Assembly (NCBI RefSeq): GCF_000971195.1
Contig: NZ_BBLZ01000003.1
Coordinates: forward strand, 209,642 to 273,641
Length of the DNA stretch: 64,000 bases
Direction: 5' to 3'
DNA from: Demequina soli
GTDB taxonomy: Bacteria; Actinomycetota; Actinomycetes; Actinomycetales; Demequinaceae
Positions 55,305 through 64,000 of this stretch are shown one piece after another. The position numbers and the translations under genes are program-made. How positions within the stretch are numbered: the stretch's first letter is position 1; each line of letters begins with the position of its first letter. The notes under the pieces are model-generated. The model saw nothing but the letters and a program-made list of their open reading frames with translations. It did not search any database and was not told the origin of the DNA.

Positions 55305-55727
55305 CTACGGGAGCAGCGTGTCGATGGCGTTGTCGAACGCCGACGGGGACCTCACGACCCACCTGCGCGCGCTTGTGAGGGTGACCGCGATGACGCAGAT
55401 GTCCGCGGCATGGACGCCAGGCGCACACTCCACGACGAGCTCCTCTACGTCCGCGGAGTCGCGAAGCACTCGGGCGGTCCCCTCCGCCGCGAACCAGCCG
55501 TCCCCGATCGGTCCGGCCAGCGTGACCTCCGGCCACAACTCTATCTCCGCAGCCTTGCGCGACGTCGCACCCGTCAACACCATCACATCTGGCCCTCCGC
55601 GGCCGCCGAACAGCCGCACGGGCCTTGTCCGGATGCCCCGACCGGCCACACGGCTGGTGAGCAGCCAGGCCTCGTGCGACTCCGTCAGCAGCTCCCGCAC
55701 CGCCTCGCGCCGTGCGGCGGCCGTCAC
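55305..55727 (-). CDS. PNPOx-like split-barrel flavin/heme-binding family protein
   Basis: A 140-residue protein with the pyridoxamine-5'-phosphate-oxidase-like barrel: [50 protein letters not shown] and [13 protein letters not shown]. It is coupled to ubiX by a GTGA overlap and ends the operon. Small proteins of this type beside UbiD/UbiX genes are often labelled the third (D-like) subunit of non-oxidative hydroxyarylic acid decarboxylases, but this one is larger and may instead handle flavin or an aromatic reductive step. Confidence 0.75.
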   Translation of the reverse strand: MTAAARREAVRELLTESHEAWLLTSRVAGRGIRTRPVRLFGGRGGPDVMVLTGATSRKAAEIELWPEVTLAGPIGDGWFAAEGTARVLRDSADVEELVVECAPGVHAADICVIAVTLTSARRWVVRSPSAFDNAIDTLLP

Positions 55728-56293
55728 TCCGGTCCGCCCCAGCGTCGCGTGGACTCCACGTGCACGTCGAACAGATCGAGCGCGCGCGCCACGGTGTGCG
55801 TCACCACGTCGTCGATCGACGTCGGGTTCGTGTACATCGCCGGGACGGGCGGGAAGACCACCGCGCCGGCCTCCGTCACGGTGGCCATGTTCCGCAGATG
55901 GATGAGGTGGAGGGGGCTCTCGCGCACCATGAGCACCAGCCTGCGGCGCTCCTTGAGCACCACGTCCGCCGCGCGGCTCACCAGGGAGGACGATGCGCCC
56001 GAGGCGATCTCCGCGAGCGTGCGCATCGAGCACGGGGCGATCAGCATGCCCCGGGTGAGGAACGATCCCGACGAGATCGCGGCGTCGATGTCGCCGGGAC
56101 GATGCACGTGGTCGGCGAGCGCCTCGACGTCCCTGCGCGCGAGCTCCGACTCGTAGCCGCGCGTCACGTGCGCCGCCTTGGACATCACCAGATGCGTCTC
56201 GACGCCCGCCTCGCGCAGGAGCTCAAGGGCTCGCACGCCATACGCCGTGCCCGAGGCGCCGGTGATCCCCACGATCAGCCGGTCCGCGGTCAT
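55724..56293 (-). CDS. ubiX: Flavin prenyltransferase UbiX
   Basis: A 189-residue flavoprotein of the UbiX/Pad1 family that makes the prenylated FMN cofactor used by UbiD. The typical start [20 protein letters not shown], the [27 protein letters not shown] segment, [25 protein letters not shown] and [17 protein letters not shown] are present. The ATGA overlap with the upstream UbiD gene shows a functional pair. Confidence 0.97.
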   Translation of the reverse strand: MTADRLIVGITGASGTAYGVRALELLREAGVETHLVMSKAAHVTRGYESELARRDVEALADHVHRPGDIDAAISSGSFLTRGMLIAPCSMRTLAEIASGASSSLVSRAADVVLKERRRLVLMVRESPLHLIHLRNMATVTEAGAVVFPPVPAMYTNPTSIDDVVTHTVARALDLFDVHVESTRRWGGPE

Positions 56294-57813
56294 CGCCCGG
56301 CCCCGCTCGGGGGCGCATCATCCAGAGACGGGAAGTCCATCCAGGGCGCCCAGGGGCGCGGGTCGACATCCATGAACGCCGCGCGGGCAAACTCCTCGCG
56401 CATGGACCACGGTGCGGTGGCGTCGTAGATGGTCTTCGAGGTGACGCCTGGCGCAGGGATGGCGCTGTCGTAGGACGGCTGTTGCGAGGGGTCGAGGACG
56501 TGACCGGCGACGCCCGGCACCACCACGATGTCGGTGGAGCCCTGCATGCGCGTGGTCATCGCCCACATCACGTCGTCGGTGTCGAACACGTCCACGTCCG
56601 TGTCGACCAGGATGACGTTCTTGAGCTCGCGGAACGTCGCGAGCGCGACGAGCGCCGCGTGGCGCGCCATCCCGTCGTCTCGCGGCCCGCTCTTGCGCAC
56701 CTGCAGGATGAGCAGCAGCTTGCCGCCGCCCGCGGTGTGTGCGTGCACCTGGGTGACGAAGCCGGGCATCGAGCGCTCGACCGCCTGGAGCACGGAGGCC
56801 TCGGTGGGGATGCCTGCGAGCGAGGTGTGCTCCTCCCCCGGCCCCACCAGGGTCTGCAGGATCGGCCGCTCGCGGGTGGTCACGGCGGTCACGCGCATGA
56901 CGGGCAGCGCGGGGTGGGCGGGACCGCTGTAGCCGGGGAACTCGGGCATCGCGTGTCCCGTGCGTGTGTGCTGGTCCTCGGCCACCCTGACATGCGGCAG
57001 GAGCTCGCCCTCGATCACGATCTCGGCGCGCGCGATGGCACGCTCGGCCACCGTGACGGCGTCCACCAGCTCGACCGGTGCGCCGCGCAGGCCGCCGGCG
57101 ACCTGGAGCTCGTCGTAGCCGAGGGGCGTGGTCGGGGCCTCGAAGCAGGCCCCGACCACGATGGCCGGGTCGAGGCCCATGTTGATGGTCACCGGGAGCG
57201 GCCGTCCCGCAGCCTCGGCCTTCGCGCGGAACACGTCGATGTGACGGCCCGGGGAGAAGAAGATCGACAGCTCGTCCCTCCCCTGCACCGCGATCCGATG
57301 GATGGTGACGTCGGAGCGTCCGGTCTCGGGATCGCTGGCGAGCAGCAGCCCCATGCAGAAGTACGGCGCGGCGTCCGTCGGCGTGTTGGTGGGCGCGGGC
57401 AGCAGCGTGCGGATGTCGAAGCCGGGGTCCGAGGCAAGGTGAACGCGCTCCTGAACGGGAGCCTGGTCCACGACCACGGGCGCGAGCGGCGTCTCCAACG
57501 CCGCCACCAGCCGGTGCGCGACCGTCGACGGGGTCGCACCGAGCATCGTCGCCACACGTCGTCGGTCGGCCAGCAGGCCGACGAGGACGCGCGCGCCCGG
57601 GTATCCGGCCACGGAGGTGAACATCATCGCCGGGCCCCGCCGGGTCGGACGGGCGACCGTGCCGCCCGCGCCGATGTGGCGGTAGACGCCCGCGAGCTGA
57701 CCGTCCAGATCCACCGGATGGTCGGTCTCGAGGTAGTCCGCCGGGTCCTGCTCGATGAGCGCGAGCGCACCTCGCAGGTCGAACGGCCCGGCAGCGGGCA
57801 TGGTGCGGTGCAT
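56290..57813 (-). CDS. UbiD-family (prenyl-FMN dependent) decarboxylase
   Basis: A 507-residue member of the UbiD/Fdc/AroY family, which reversibly decarboxylate aromatic or unsaturated acids. Recognised segments: [20 protein letters not shown] (active-site Arg region), [28 protein letters not shown] (first catalytic Glu) and [11 protein letters not shown] (equivalent of the conserved EF/GY with second Glu), then [13 protein letters not shown]. Start is ATG 57813. It is co-transcribed with ubiX. Phenolic acid (hydroxybenzoate, vanillate-like) substrates are plausible from the operon but not provable by sequence. Confidence 0.92.
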   Translation of the reverse strand: MHRTMPAAGPFDLRGALALIEQDPADYLETDHPVDLDGQLAGVYRHIGAGGTVARPTRRGPAMMFTSVAGYPGARVLVGLLADRRRVATMLGATPSTVAHRLVAALETPLAPVVVDQAPVQERVHLASDPGFDIRTLLPAPTNTPTDAAPYFCMGLLLASDPETGRSDVTIHRIAVQGRDELSIFFSPGRHIDVFRAKAEAAGRPLPVTINMGLDPAIVVGACFEAPTTPLGYDELQVAGGLRGAPVELVDAVTVAERAIARAEIVIEGELLPHVRVAEDQHTRTGHAMPEFPGYSGPAHPALPVMRVTAVTTRERPILQTLVGPGEEHTSLAGIPTEASVLQAVERSMPGFVTQVHAHTAGGGKLLLILQVRKSGPRDDGMARHAALVALATFRELKNVILVDTDVDVFDTDDVMWAMTTRMQGSTDIVVVPGVAGHVLDPSQQPSYDSAIPAPGVTSKTIYDATAPWSMREEFARAAFMDVDPRPWAPWMDFPSLDDAPPSGAGR

Positions 57814-57838
57814 CGGGAGGCTCTCGCTCGGGACCGCC

Positions 57839-59362
57839 TCAGGCGGCCTGCTCGTCGGGCGTACCGGTGTTGATGAGCTCGAGCATCGCCTGGGTGGTGA
57901 TCTGGTCGCCCGTGAGCTCGGCGACCGAGGTGCCGCGGTAGAACACCACCACGCGGTCGCACGCGGCGACCACCTCCTCGAGGTCCGTCGAGCACAGCAG
58001 GACCACCGCTCCGCCGTTCGAGGCGCCGCGGAGCAGCCCGTGGATCTCCGCGCGGGCGCCGACGTCGACGCCGCGTGTCGGGTCGTCGAGCAGCAGCACC
58101 GACGGCGCGTTGTCCAGCCACTTGGCCATGACGACCTTCTGCTGGTTGCCGCCCGAGAGCGAGCTGACGTCGTCCTCGATGGAGCCCACCTTGATGCCCA
58201 CTCGCTCGACGTGCCCGAGCGCCCGCTCCAGCAGGGCCCCGCGCCGCAGCAGGGCGCCGTCGCGCAGCATCCCCATCGACCGGACCTGGACCATGTTCTC
58301 CCAGATGGGCTTCTCGAGCATGAGCCCGTAGCGGCGGCGGTCGCCCGAGACGTAGGCGACGCCCGCGGCGACGTGCGCCCTCTGTCCCCGGGGCGCCGGC
58401 CTGCCGCCGGGCAGCGTGACGTTGCCCGCGGTGGGGCGGACGATGCCGGCGAGCGCGCGCAGCACCTCGGTGGGGCCGGACCCGGCCAGGCCGACCAGGC
58501 CCACGATCTCCCCGGGCTTGGCCGTGAGGGACACGCCGTGCACGCCGGAGGCGAGCGCCAGGCCGTCGACCACGAGCGCACCGTGCGCCTCGCCAGCGAG
58601 CTCGGCGACGTCGGTGCGGGCCACGGTCTGGGTCGCGATCACCTTGTCGCCGATCATCGCCTTCACCAGCGTCGGGACGGTGTGGTTCGCGATGGGGTCC
58701 GCCGAGAGGGCGAGCTCGCCGTCACGCAGGACCGTGACCTCGTCGCAGACGCTCATCACCTCTTGGAGGATGTGGCTGACGAAGACCACGCCCACGTCGC
58801 GGCTGCGCAGGACCCTGAGGATCTCGAGCAGCCGGTCGGTCGCGCCGCCCTCGAGCGCCGAGGTCGGCTCATCGAGAAGGAGGACCCTGGGCTCGGTGAC
58901 CAGCGCCTTGGCGATCTCGACCAGCTGGCGATCGGCGAGCGAGAGCTCCTGCACCAGCACGCCGGGCTTCGCGTCGACACCCAGCTGGTCGAGGATCGGC
59001 TCGGCCCGCCGGAGCATCTCCCGCTTGTCGATGAGCAGACCCTTGCGGGGCTCGCGCATCGGGAACAGGTTGGACAGCAGCGACAGGTGGGGGAACAGGC
59101 TGAGCTCCTGCGACACCACCGCCACGCCGTTCTCGGCCGCCTCCGCCGTGTTGGCGAAGGCGACCTCGCGCCCGTCGAGGCGCAGGACTCCGGAGTCGGG
59201 CCGGGTCACCCCGGTCATGATCTTGACCAGGGTGGACTTGCCGGCGCCGTTCTCGCCCAGCAGGGCGTGAACCGAGCCTGGACGGACCGCGAGGTCCACC
59301 CCGCGGAGTGCGTGCACCCCGCCGTAGCTCTTCCGGATGTCCTGCGCCTCGAACGCGTGCAT
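57839..59362 (-). CDS. ABC importer ATPase, two nucleotide-binding domains (RbsA-like)
   Basis: A 507-residue duplicated ATPase. Domain 1: GENGAGKST, LSLADRQLVEIAKAL, VLLLDEPTSAL, VVFVSHILQEV. Domain 2: the usual altered P-loop VGLAGSGPTEVL, LSGGNQQKVVMAKWL, LLLDDPTRGVDVGA. Unlike the ATPase at 31974, both signatures are standard. It is 17 bp from the binding-protein gene and 25 bp from the UbiD gene, inside one operon. Confidence 0.95.
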   Translation of the reverse strand: MHAFEAQDIRKSYGGVHALRGVDLAVRPGSVHALLGENGAGKSTLVKIMTGVTRPDSGVLRLDGREVAFANTAEAAENGVAVVSQELSLFPHLSLLSNLFPMREPRKGLLIDKREMLRRAEPILDQLGVDAKPGVLVQELSLADRQLVEIAKALVTEPRVLLLDEPTSALEGGATDRLLEILRVLRSRDVGVVFVSHILQEVMSVCDEVTVLRDGELALSADPIANHTVPTLVKAMIGDKVIATQTVARTDVAELAGEAHGALVVDGLALASGVHGVSLTAKPGEIVGLVGLAGSGPTEVLRALAGIVRPTAGNVTLPGGRPAPRGQRAHVAAGVAYVSGDRRRYGLMLEKPIWENMVQVRSMGMLRDGALLRRGALLERALGHVERVGIKVGSIEDDVSSLSGGNQQKVVMAKWLDNAPSVLLLDDPTRGVDVGARAEIHGLLRGASNGGAVVLLCSTDLEEVVAACDRVVVFYRGTSVAELTGDQITTQAMLELINTGTPDEQAA

Positions 59363-59379
59363 GAGTGTGGTGCTCCGCC

Positions 59380-60507
59380 TTACTCGGTGATGTAGTCCTG
59401 GTAGTTCGCGATCTGCTCGTCACCCACGGGGGCGAGCGCCTCGCGCATCGAGTCGTCGCTCGCCTGGCGGGCGAGGACCTCGTCGATGTTGTCCGCCGTC
59501 ACCACCAGGCCGCCGGTGTCCCACGTGCCTACGGGGATCTCGAATCCGTCCTCGGCGTGCATCGCGAGGATCTTGGTCGCGATGTAGCCCTTGAGCCAGT
59601 GCTCCGGCGAGACGAGCACGGCGACCGCGCCGGACTTGACCGCATCGAGCGAGCCAGGCTCGAGGTCCATGCCGCCCGCGAGCAGCTCGACGCCGTTCTT
59701 GGACTGGACCTGGCCGAGCGAGACCGCGTCCTGCGCACCCGGCGCCATGTACGCGAGGGCGTCGGGGTACTGGCGGTAGATGCCGTCCCACGCGTCGTAG
59801 TTCTCCTGAGGCGAGCCGGCGGTGCCGTACGTGGAGATCGGGCCCACCACCTCGACGTTCGGGAACTCGTCGTTGATGACCTCGATCATGCCGTCGACGC
59901 GGGCCATGAGCGGCGGGACCGCGGGCCCGTTGGTGCCGATGACGATCTGACCGGTGGACTCGGGGTCCAGGTCCTTGAGCAGCTCGCGGGCGAGCATGCG
60001 GCCCAGCTCGGTGTTGTCGTTCGTGATGAACAGGTCCACACCGGCGTCGGCCGGCGGCGGCGCGTCGATCGCGATGACCGGGGTGCCGCTCTCGGTCGTG
60101 TCGAGCACCGGACGGTAGAACGGGTCAGCGGCGAGCGCCTGGAGGACCACGCCGTCGGTCTGTGTCTGGGCCACGGCCTGGAACAGAGGCAGCAGCTTCG
60201 ACGGGTCGCCGGAGTCGGGGGCGGTGGACTCGAGCGCGATCGCGGGGTCGTTGGCCGCGACCGCCTCCGAGCCCTTGAGCATGAGCTGGAACGCGTAGGT
60301 GATGGTGTCCCAGTAGGCGATGCCCAGCTTGATCGAGCCCGGCTCGAGGGTGGACTCCACGGTGGGCTCGGTCGCGCCCGTCGGCTCGCCGGTGGTGGTC
60401 GCCTCCGGCGTCGACGAGCTGCACCCGGCAAGGGTCAGCGCGGTGACGGCTGCAGTCGCGGCGAGGACGCCGATGCGCCCGCGCAGGCTGGTGGGGATGG
60501 ACTTCAT
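59380..60507 (-). CDS. ABC importer substrate-binding lipoprotein
   Basis: A 375-residue lipoprotein with lipobox LTLAGCSSS, a Thr/Glu-rich linker, then a periplasmic-binding-protein-1 fold (IKLGIAYWDTITYAFQLMLKGSEAVAAND, TQTDGVVLQALAADPFYRPVLD, VIAIDAPPPADAGVDLFITNDNTELGRML). The ATG is taken in preference to a GTG two codons upstream. By family it binds a sugar. Because the operon carries an aromatic decarboxylase, a glycosylated or acidic aromatic ligand is also possible. Confidence 0.92.
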   Translation of the reverse strand: MKSIPTSLRGRIGVLAATAAVTALTLAGCSSSTPEATTTGEPTGATEPTVESTLEPGSIKLGIAYWDTITYAFQLMLKGSEAVAANDPAIALESTAPDSGDPSKLLPLFQAVAQTQTDGVVLQALAADPFYRPVLDTTESGTPVIAIDAPPPADAGVDLFITNDNTELGRMLARELLKDLDPESTGQIVIGTNGPAVPPLMARVDGMIEVINDEFPNVEVVGPISTYGTAGSPQENYDAWDGIYRQYPDALAYMAPGAQDAVSLGQVQSKNGVELLAGGMDLEPGSLDAVKSGAVAVLVSPEHWLKGYIATKILAMHAEDGFEIPVGTWDTGGLVVTADNIDEVLARQASDDSMREALAPVGDEQIANYQDYITE

Positions 60508-60565
60508 TGTCACTGCTCTCCTTTGTTGGAACCTGCTAATGGGGTGGTGGACGGGTGAACGGTGT

Positions 60566-61636
60566 TCAGGTCTGCCGTCGCCTCTGCTTGCGCCGGGCCA
60601 TGAGCCCGTTGAGCGAGACGGCGAGGATGATGATCGCGCCGGTGGCGAACTGGCTCCACACCGCGGGGATGGAGAAGTAGACGAGCCCCACGCCGACGGT
60701 CTTGAGCAGGATCGCGCCGATCACGGCGCCGAAGATGGTCGCGGTACCGCCGGTGAGGGGGTTGCCGCCGATGACGGCGCCGGCGACGGCGAACAGCTCG
60801 AACCCGCCTCCCGAGGTCGGGTCTCCGCTGGTGAAGAAGGCGAGGCCCAGCAGACCGGCCAGGCCGGCGAGGCCGCCGCTCAGCAGGAAGGCGTACGTCT
60901 TGGTGCGCCCCACGGGGATGCCCGCGAACCGCGCCGCGTCCTCGTTCGAGCCGATCTCGCGGACCCGGTACCCGAAGGGTGTCGCGCGCAGCACCACGGT
61001 GAGCACCACGACCACGACGATGAGGATCCACACGGAGACCGGGAGGCCCAGCCACTTCTCGCCGCCGAGGATCCGGAAGAAGGAGTTGTCGACCGGCATC
61101 CCGATGATCTGCTTGCCCTCCGACACCGCGGCGGCGAGGCCACGCAGCACCCACCCCATCGCGAGCGTCGCGATGAGCGAGTTGATGCCGATGCCCTGGA
61201 CGATGAGCGCGTTGAGTGCACCGACGGCGACCGCCCCGCACAGCGCGATCGCGGCGGCGATCCACGGGTTCATGCCGCCCTGGATCAGCACCGACGCCAC
61301 GATGCTGGTCAGCACGTAGTTGCCCGCGACAGACAGGTCAACCTCGCCCTGCGTCACCAGGAACGCGATGCCCGCCGCCATGAGGGCGATGTACACCGAC
61401 TGCTGGACCACGTTGATCAGCTGCGTCGAGTTGAGGAACGCGGGGTTCATGATCCCGATCACGGCGACCAGGAGGACCAGCGCGGCCAGCGCGCTGAACC
61501 AGTCCGCTCCGGTGAGCGCTCGGATCCTGATCCCGTTCCGGAGGAGGCTCGGCAGCGCGTCGCGCGACCCTCCCGGAGCCGACTTGGCGGCCGGCGCGTC
61601 GTCCTTGACGCGTTCACTCATGAGCATGCCTTTCAT
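60566..61636 (-). CDS. ABC importer permease (RbsC family)
   Basis: A 356-residue permease with about 8-10 helices: ALMAAGIAFLVTQGEVDLSVAGNYVLTS, LIVQGIGINSLIATLAMGWVLRGLAAA, IGSNEDAARFAGIPVGRTK and AVAGAVIGGNPLTGGTATIFGAVIG. It is the only permease of this operon, so probably homodimeric. Its first ATG overlaps the esterase stop (ATGA); a later ATG five codons in is a possible alternative. Confidence 0.92.
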   Translation of the reverse strand: MKGMLMSERVKDDAPAAKSAPGGSRDALPSLLRNGIRIRALTGADWFSALAALVLLVAVIGIMNPAFLNSTQLINVVQQSVYIALMAAGIAFLVTQGEVDLSVAGNYVLTSIVASVLIQGGMNPWIAAAIALCGAVAVGALNALIVQGIGINSLIATLAMGWVLRGLAAAVSEGKQIIGMPVDNSFFRILGGEKWLGLPVSVWILIVVVVVLTVVLRATPFGYRVREIGSNEDAARFAGIPVGRTKTYAFLLSGGLAGLAGLLGLAFFTSGDPTSGGGFELFAVAGAVIGGNPLTGGTATIFGAVIGAILLKTVGVGLVYFSIPAVWSQFATGAIIILAVSLNGLMARRKQRRRQT

Positions 61637-62622
61637 CGTGAGGTCCCAAGGATGGAGCGCGACGATGCCGACGGCATCACCTCGCGGAGGAAGTCGATCG
61701 CCTCGTCCACGAACGCGACGGGACGGGGGTGGCCTTCGAAGACGTGGTCGGCACCCTCGACGGGACGGAGCCGCACGTCCGCGCCCGCCCTTTCCAGGGC
61801 CGATGCGAGATGAAGGCTCTGGCCGAACGGCACCAGCCGGTCCCGCACGCCATGGCGGATGAGGATGGGCGGACAGCCTGAAGCCACGTGCGTCGCGGGG
61901 TCCGCGTCGGCGACCAGCTCGGGCGCCTGCTGCACGGGTGCTCCCAGCAACACTGACTCGGGCGAGTCCGGCGCGTCGTGGACCTGCAGCGCGTCGACAG
62001 TCGCCTGCGTGTCCATCAACGCGAAGTTCGACGGTCCGTACCAGTCGACGATCGCCGCGACGGAGGGCAACGGCAGGTACGGCTCCTCATCGGGGTGGGT
62101 CCGATCGCCTCGGATGCCGGCGCTCGCCGCGAGGTGCGCTCCCGCCGACTCCCCCCACACGGCGATCGCCTGCGTCGACACACCGACCTCGTCAGCCCGG
62201 CCACGCAGCCACCGGATGGCAGCGCGCACGTCGAGCAACTGCGCCGGCCACCTCGCCTCCGAGGACAGCCGGTAGTCGATGGCCGCGACGACGAAGCCCG
62301 CGCGCACCAGCCGGCGGAAGAAGTCAGCCTCCTCAAGGAACGTCGGCAGCAGGCTCTTGGACCCCAGCCGGAACGCGCCGCCATGGATCCAGACAACCGC
62401 CGGGTACCGCCGCTCGGACGCCGGTCCGCCCACCGGATCCCACGCATCGGCAGGCGCGTACAGATCGAGGGTCAGCGGCCGGTACCCGACACGGCTCGCG
62501 TAGACCACCTCTTGGATGACGGCCACATCGTCGACGATCGTCGGCAGCTTCAGCGGGGCATCCGCGAGAGGCTCCGCCCACGGCTCCGAGGATTCAGGTC
62601 CGGAAGGTGTACGTCTTTGCAC
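61633..62622 (-). CDS. Alpha/beta-hydrolase esterase (HSL/carboxylesterase-like)
   Basis: A 329-residue intracellular esterase without signal peptide: oxyanion hole VVWIHGGAFRLGS, nucleophile AVWGESAGAHLAASAG, Asp in RHGVRDRLVPFG and His in EGADHVFEGHP, a complete triad. It is the first enzyme gene after the regulator, with a 121-bp promoter gap upstream. In this operon it would hydrolyse the imported ester before UbiD decarboxylates the acid (inference). Confidence 0.92.
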   Translation of the reverse strand: MQRRTPSGPESSEPWAEPLADAPLKLPTIVDDVAVIQEVVYASRVGYRPLTLDLYAPADAWDPVGGPASERRYPAVVWIHGGAFRLGSKSLLPTFLEEADFFRRLVRAGFVVAAIDYRLSSEARWPAQLLDVRAAIRWLRGRADEVGVSTQAIAVWGESAGAHLAASAGIRGDRTHPDEEPYLPLPSVAAIVDWYGPSNFALMDTQATVDALQVHDAPDSPESVLLGAPVQQAPELVADADPATHVASGCPPILIRHGVRDRLVPFGQSLHLASALERAGADVRLRPVEGADHVFEGHPRPVAFVDEAIDFLREVMPSASSRSILGTSR

Positions 62623-62680
62623 GAGCCGACTCTGGCGGAATACTCGATGGCAGTCAACACATTAGAGCCATTATCGCCAT

Positions 62681-62708
62681 TTGATTGATCTCAGTTTGGC
62701 AAAATCAA
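62681..62708. promoter_or_regulatory. Candidate operator upstream of the esterase-UbiD operon
   Basis: Arms TTGATT and AATCAA with a 16-nt spacer, preceded by a repeated GCCATT word (62667 and 62676), in the AT-rich gap between the ROK gene and the esterase gene. A ROK regulator site is the simplest reading. Confidence 0.4.
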
Positions 62709-62743
62709 GGTTGGCGGCGGCTTATTCAAGCGGTCATCGTCGA

Positions 62744-63904
62744 TTATCGTGCGGCAACAACAGTCCTTGCGGCAATAAGAAGCGCACCATGGAGCGTCGA
62801 GAGCCCGTCCAGAGCGGCAAGCCTCACTTCCGTCCGGGCGGCGATGGTCGGACGCGCGTACTCCCGCACCGCCCACTGGATCCCCTCGAAGAACGTCGCA
62901 TGCGCCGTGGCCATGGTGCCGCCGATCACCACGCACTCGGGATTGAGCAGATTGGCGACCTGGGCCACGACGGCACCCAGCTCGCGCCCCGCGTCCTGCA
63001 GGATCCGCGAAGTCACTGCGTCGATGGCGTCGTGAGCGCCGAACGGCACCTCGGCGCCGTGGTGGGTGGCGGCGATCTGATCGGCGATCGAGGTCAGCGA
63101 GATCGTCGCCTCAAGGCAGCCCCGCTCCCCGCATCGACACAGCTCGCTGCGGCCGGCGACCTTGATGTGGCCGATATCGCCCGCCAAGCCGTTCGCGCCA
63201 CGGTAGGGCCTCCCTCCCAGCACCAACCCGGCGCCGATGCCATGGGAGACCTTGAGGTAGAGCACATCCCGCTTCCCCGCAGCCACGCCGGCTCCGATCT
63301 CGCCCAAGGCGCCCAACAACGCGTCGTTCTCCACGTGCGTCGGAATCCCCGTGCGCTTGAAGATCTCGTCACCAGGGGCAATGCCGTCCCACGCCGACAG
63401 CCCTACGCTCGCCCGGACGCGACCCGACTCGGCCTCGATGGGTAGCGCGAAGGCCGCCACGCACTTCGCGATCACAGGGCTCCCCGCCATGGTCGAGACC
63501 GCCGAGATCAGACGCGCGGCAACATCGAGGGCGGCCGTCGAGTCGACATCGACATCCATCTCGCGGCGTTCGCTCGCGACGAGGTTGCCGCGTGAGTCAC
63601 CGATGGCAGCGATGACACGGGTATGCCCGATGTCCAGGGCGACCACGTGGTGCTCACCGATCGCCGCTCGGAGCACTCGACCGGGTCGCCCCCGACCGGC
63701 ACCTCGTCCCTTCGACTCGAGCTCTGACTCGACGACCTCGCCGGACTCGAGCAACGCCCCCACGGCGTGCGTGACGGTGCTCGGCGGAAGTCCCGTGAGA
63801 TCGGCAAGCTCACCGCGGGTGACACCGTCACTGGCACGTATCGCGGAGAGAAGGGTCGCGCGAGTCCTGTCACGCGCGGGCCTGCGGTCAACGGCTCTGG
63901 TCAC
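62744..63904 (-). CDS. ROK-family transcriptional regulator (second)
   Basis: A 386-residue protein. N-terminal winged helix (ATLLSAIRASDGVTRGELADLTGLPPSTVTHAVGALLESGEVVES), then a ROK domain with zinc motif CRCGERGCLEA and LAGDIGHIKV. The kinase phosphate loop is changed (ALDIGHTRV), so it is a regulator. It lies upstream of and on the same strand as the esterase-ABC-UbiD genes and probably controls them. Inducer unknown. Confidence 0.92.
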   Translation of the reverse strand: MTRAVDRRPARDRTRATLLSAIRASDGVTRGELADLTGLPPSTVTHAVGALLESGEVVESELESKGRGAGRGRPGRVLRAAIGEHHVVALDIGHTRVIAAIGDSRGNLVASERREMDVDVDSTAALDVAARLISAVSTMAGSPVIAKCVAAFALPIEAESGRVRASVGLSAWDGIAPGDEIFKRTGIPTHVENDALLGALGEIGAGVAAGKRDVLYLKVSHGIGAGLVLGGRPYRGANGLAGDIGHIKVAGRSELCRCGERGCLEATISLTSIADQIAATHHGAEVPFGAHDAIDAVTSRILQDAGRELGAVVAQVANLLNPECVVIGGTMATAHATFFEGIQWAVREYARPTIAARTEVRLAALDGLSTLHGALLIAARTVVAAR

Positions 63905-64000
63905 AGGGGCATCGTAGGGCGATGCATTGACACGCGAGTCGCGCGGCGCGCAGTCCTCCGTGAAGCACGTTCGGCCTCGGGGCGTCGTCGGGGCCTCCCC

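Overview
The window is GC-rich chromosomal DNA (close to 70% G+C by eye) with short intergenic gaps, frequent GTG starts and many 4-base ATGA/GTGA gene overlaps. Its core gene neighbourhoods point to an actinobacterium, probably of the Micrococcales: a fasR-fabD-fabH-acpP-fabF cluster followed by a DUF3145 gene, a DUF3052 gene beside a homodimeric-type aceE, and a zinc-ribbon/Nif3 pair. The genus cannot be fixed from the sequence alone.

Layout. 0-0.9 kb: a MazEF-like toxin-antitoxin pair bracketed by two 91-bp near-identical repeats. 0.9-8 kb: housekeeping genes (histidine phosphatase, zinc-ribbon protein, Nif3-like protein, potassium channel, tRNA-Val, SatD-like pair, GrpB, AhpE peroxiredoxin, DUF3052). 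8-11 kb: aceE. 11-19 kb: a membrane protein with an acidic tail, the regulator FasR and the fatty-acid synthesis operon, then TetR and DUF3145. 19-23 kb: NAD(P)H-hydrate repair enzymes, peptide deformylase, an acetyltransferase and a gluconokinase operon. 23-29 kb: a large membrane protein, then a four-gene 2-oxoacid:acceptor oxidoreductase operon with a fused FAD/ferredoxin subunit. 29.4-30 kb: cold-shock protein.

30-46 kb is catabolic. A minus-strand operon encodes a Gfo/Idh/MocA oxidoreductase, a TIM-barrel isomerase and a two-permease ABC sugar importer. It faces a secreted TIM-barrel isomerase and a ROK regulator. Hemerythrin, MarR/MFS, a tannase-type esterase and a second Gfo/Idh/MocA gene follow. 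dinB lies at 46.4-47.6 kb.

48.2-55.1 kb has visibly lower G+C and looks like a transferred defence island. It holds a PIN-toxin pair whose large partner resembles an ImmA/IrrE protein without its metal site, a PD-(D/E)XK nuclease with an unrecognised C-terminal half, a minimal CBASS-like pair (SLATT membrane effector and CD-NTase), and a DUF2510/coiled-coil/GIY-YIG protein.

55.3-63.9 kb is one minus-strand transcription unit: ROK regulator, esterase, ABC permease, binding protein, ABC ATPase, UbiD decarboxylase, UbiX flavin prenyltransferase and a PNPOx-like protein. It looks like a compact pathway that imports an aromatic ester or conjugate, hydrolyses it and decarboxylates it.

Across the window the 9-mer GCATCGTCC occurs 31 times on the two strands together, mostly as the 10-mer CGCATCGTCC, where less than one copy is expected from base composition. 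It is absent from the defence island. This is the strongest signal that ordinary gene annotation does not explain.
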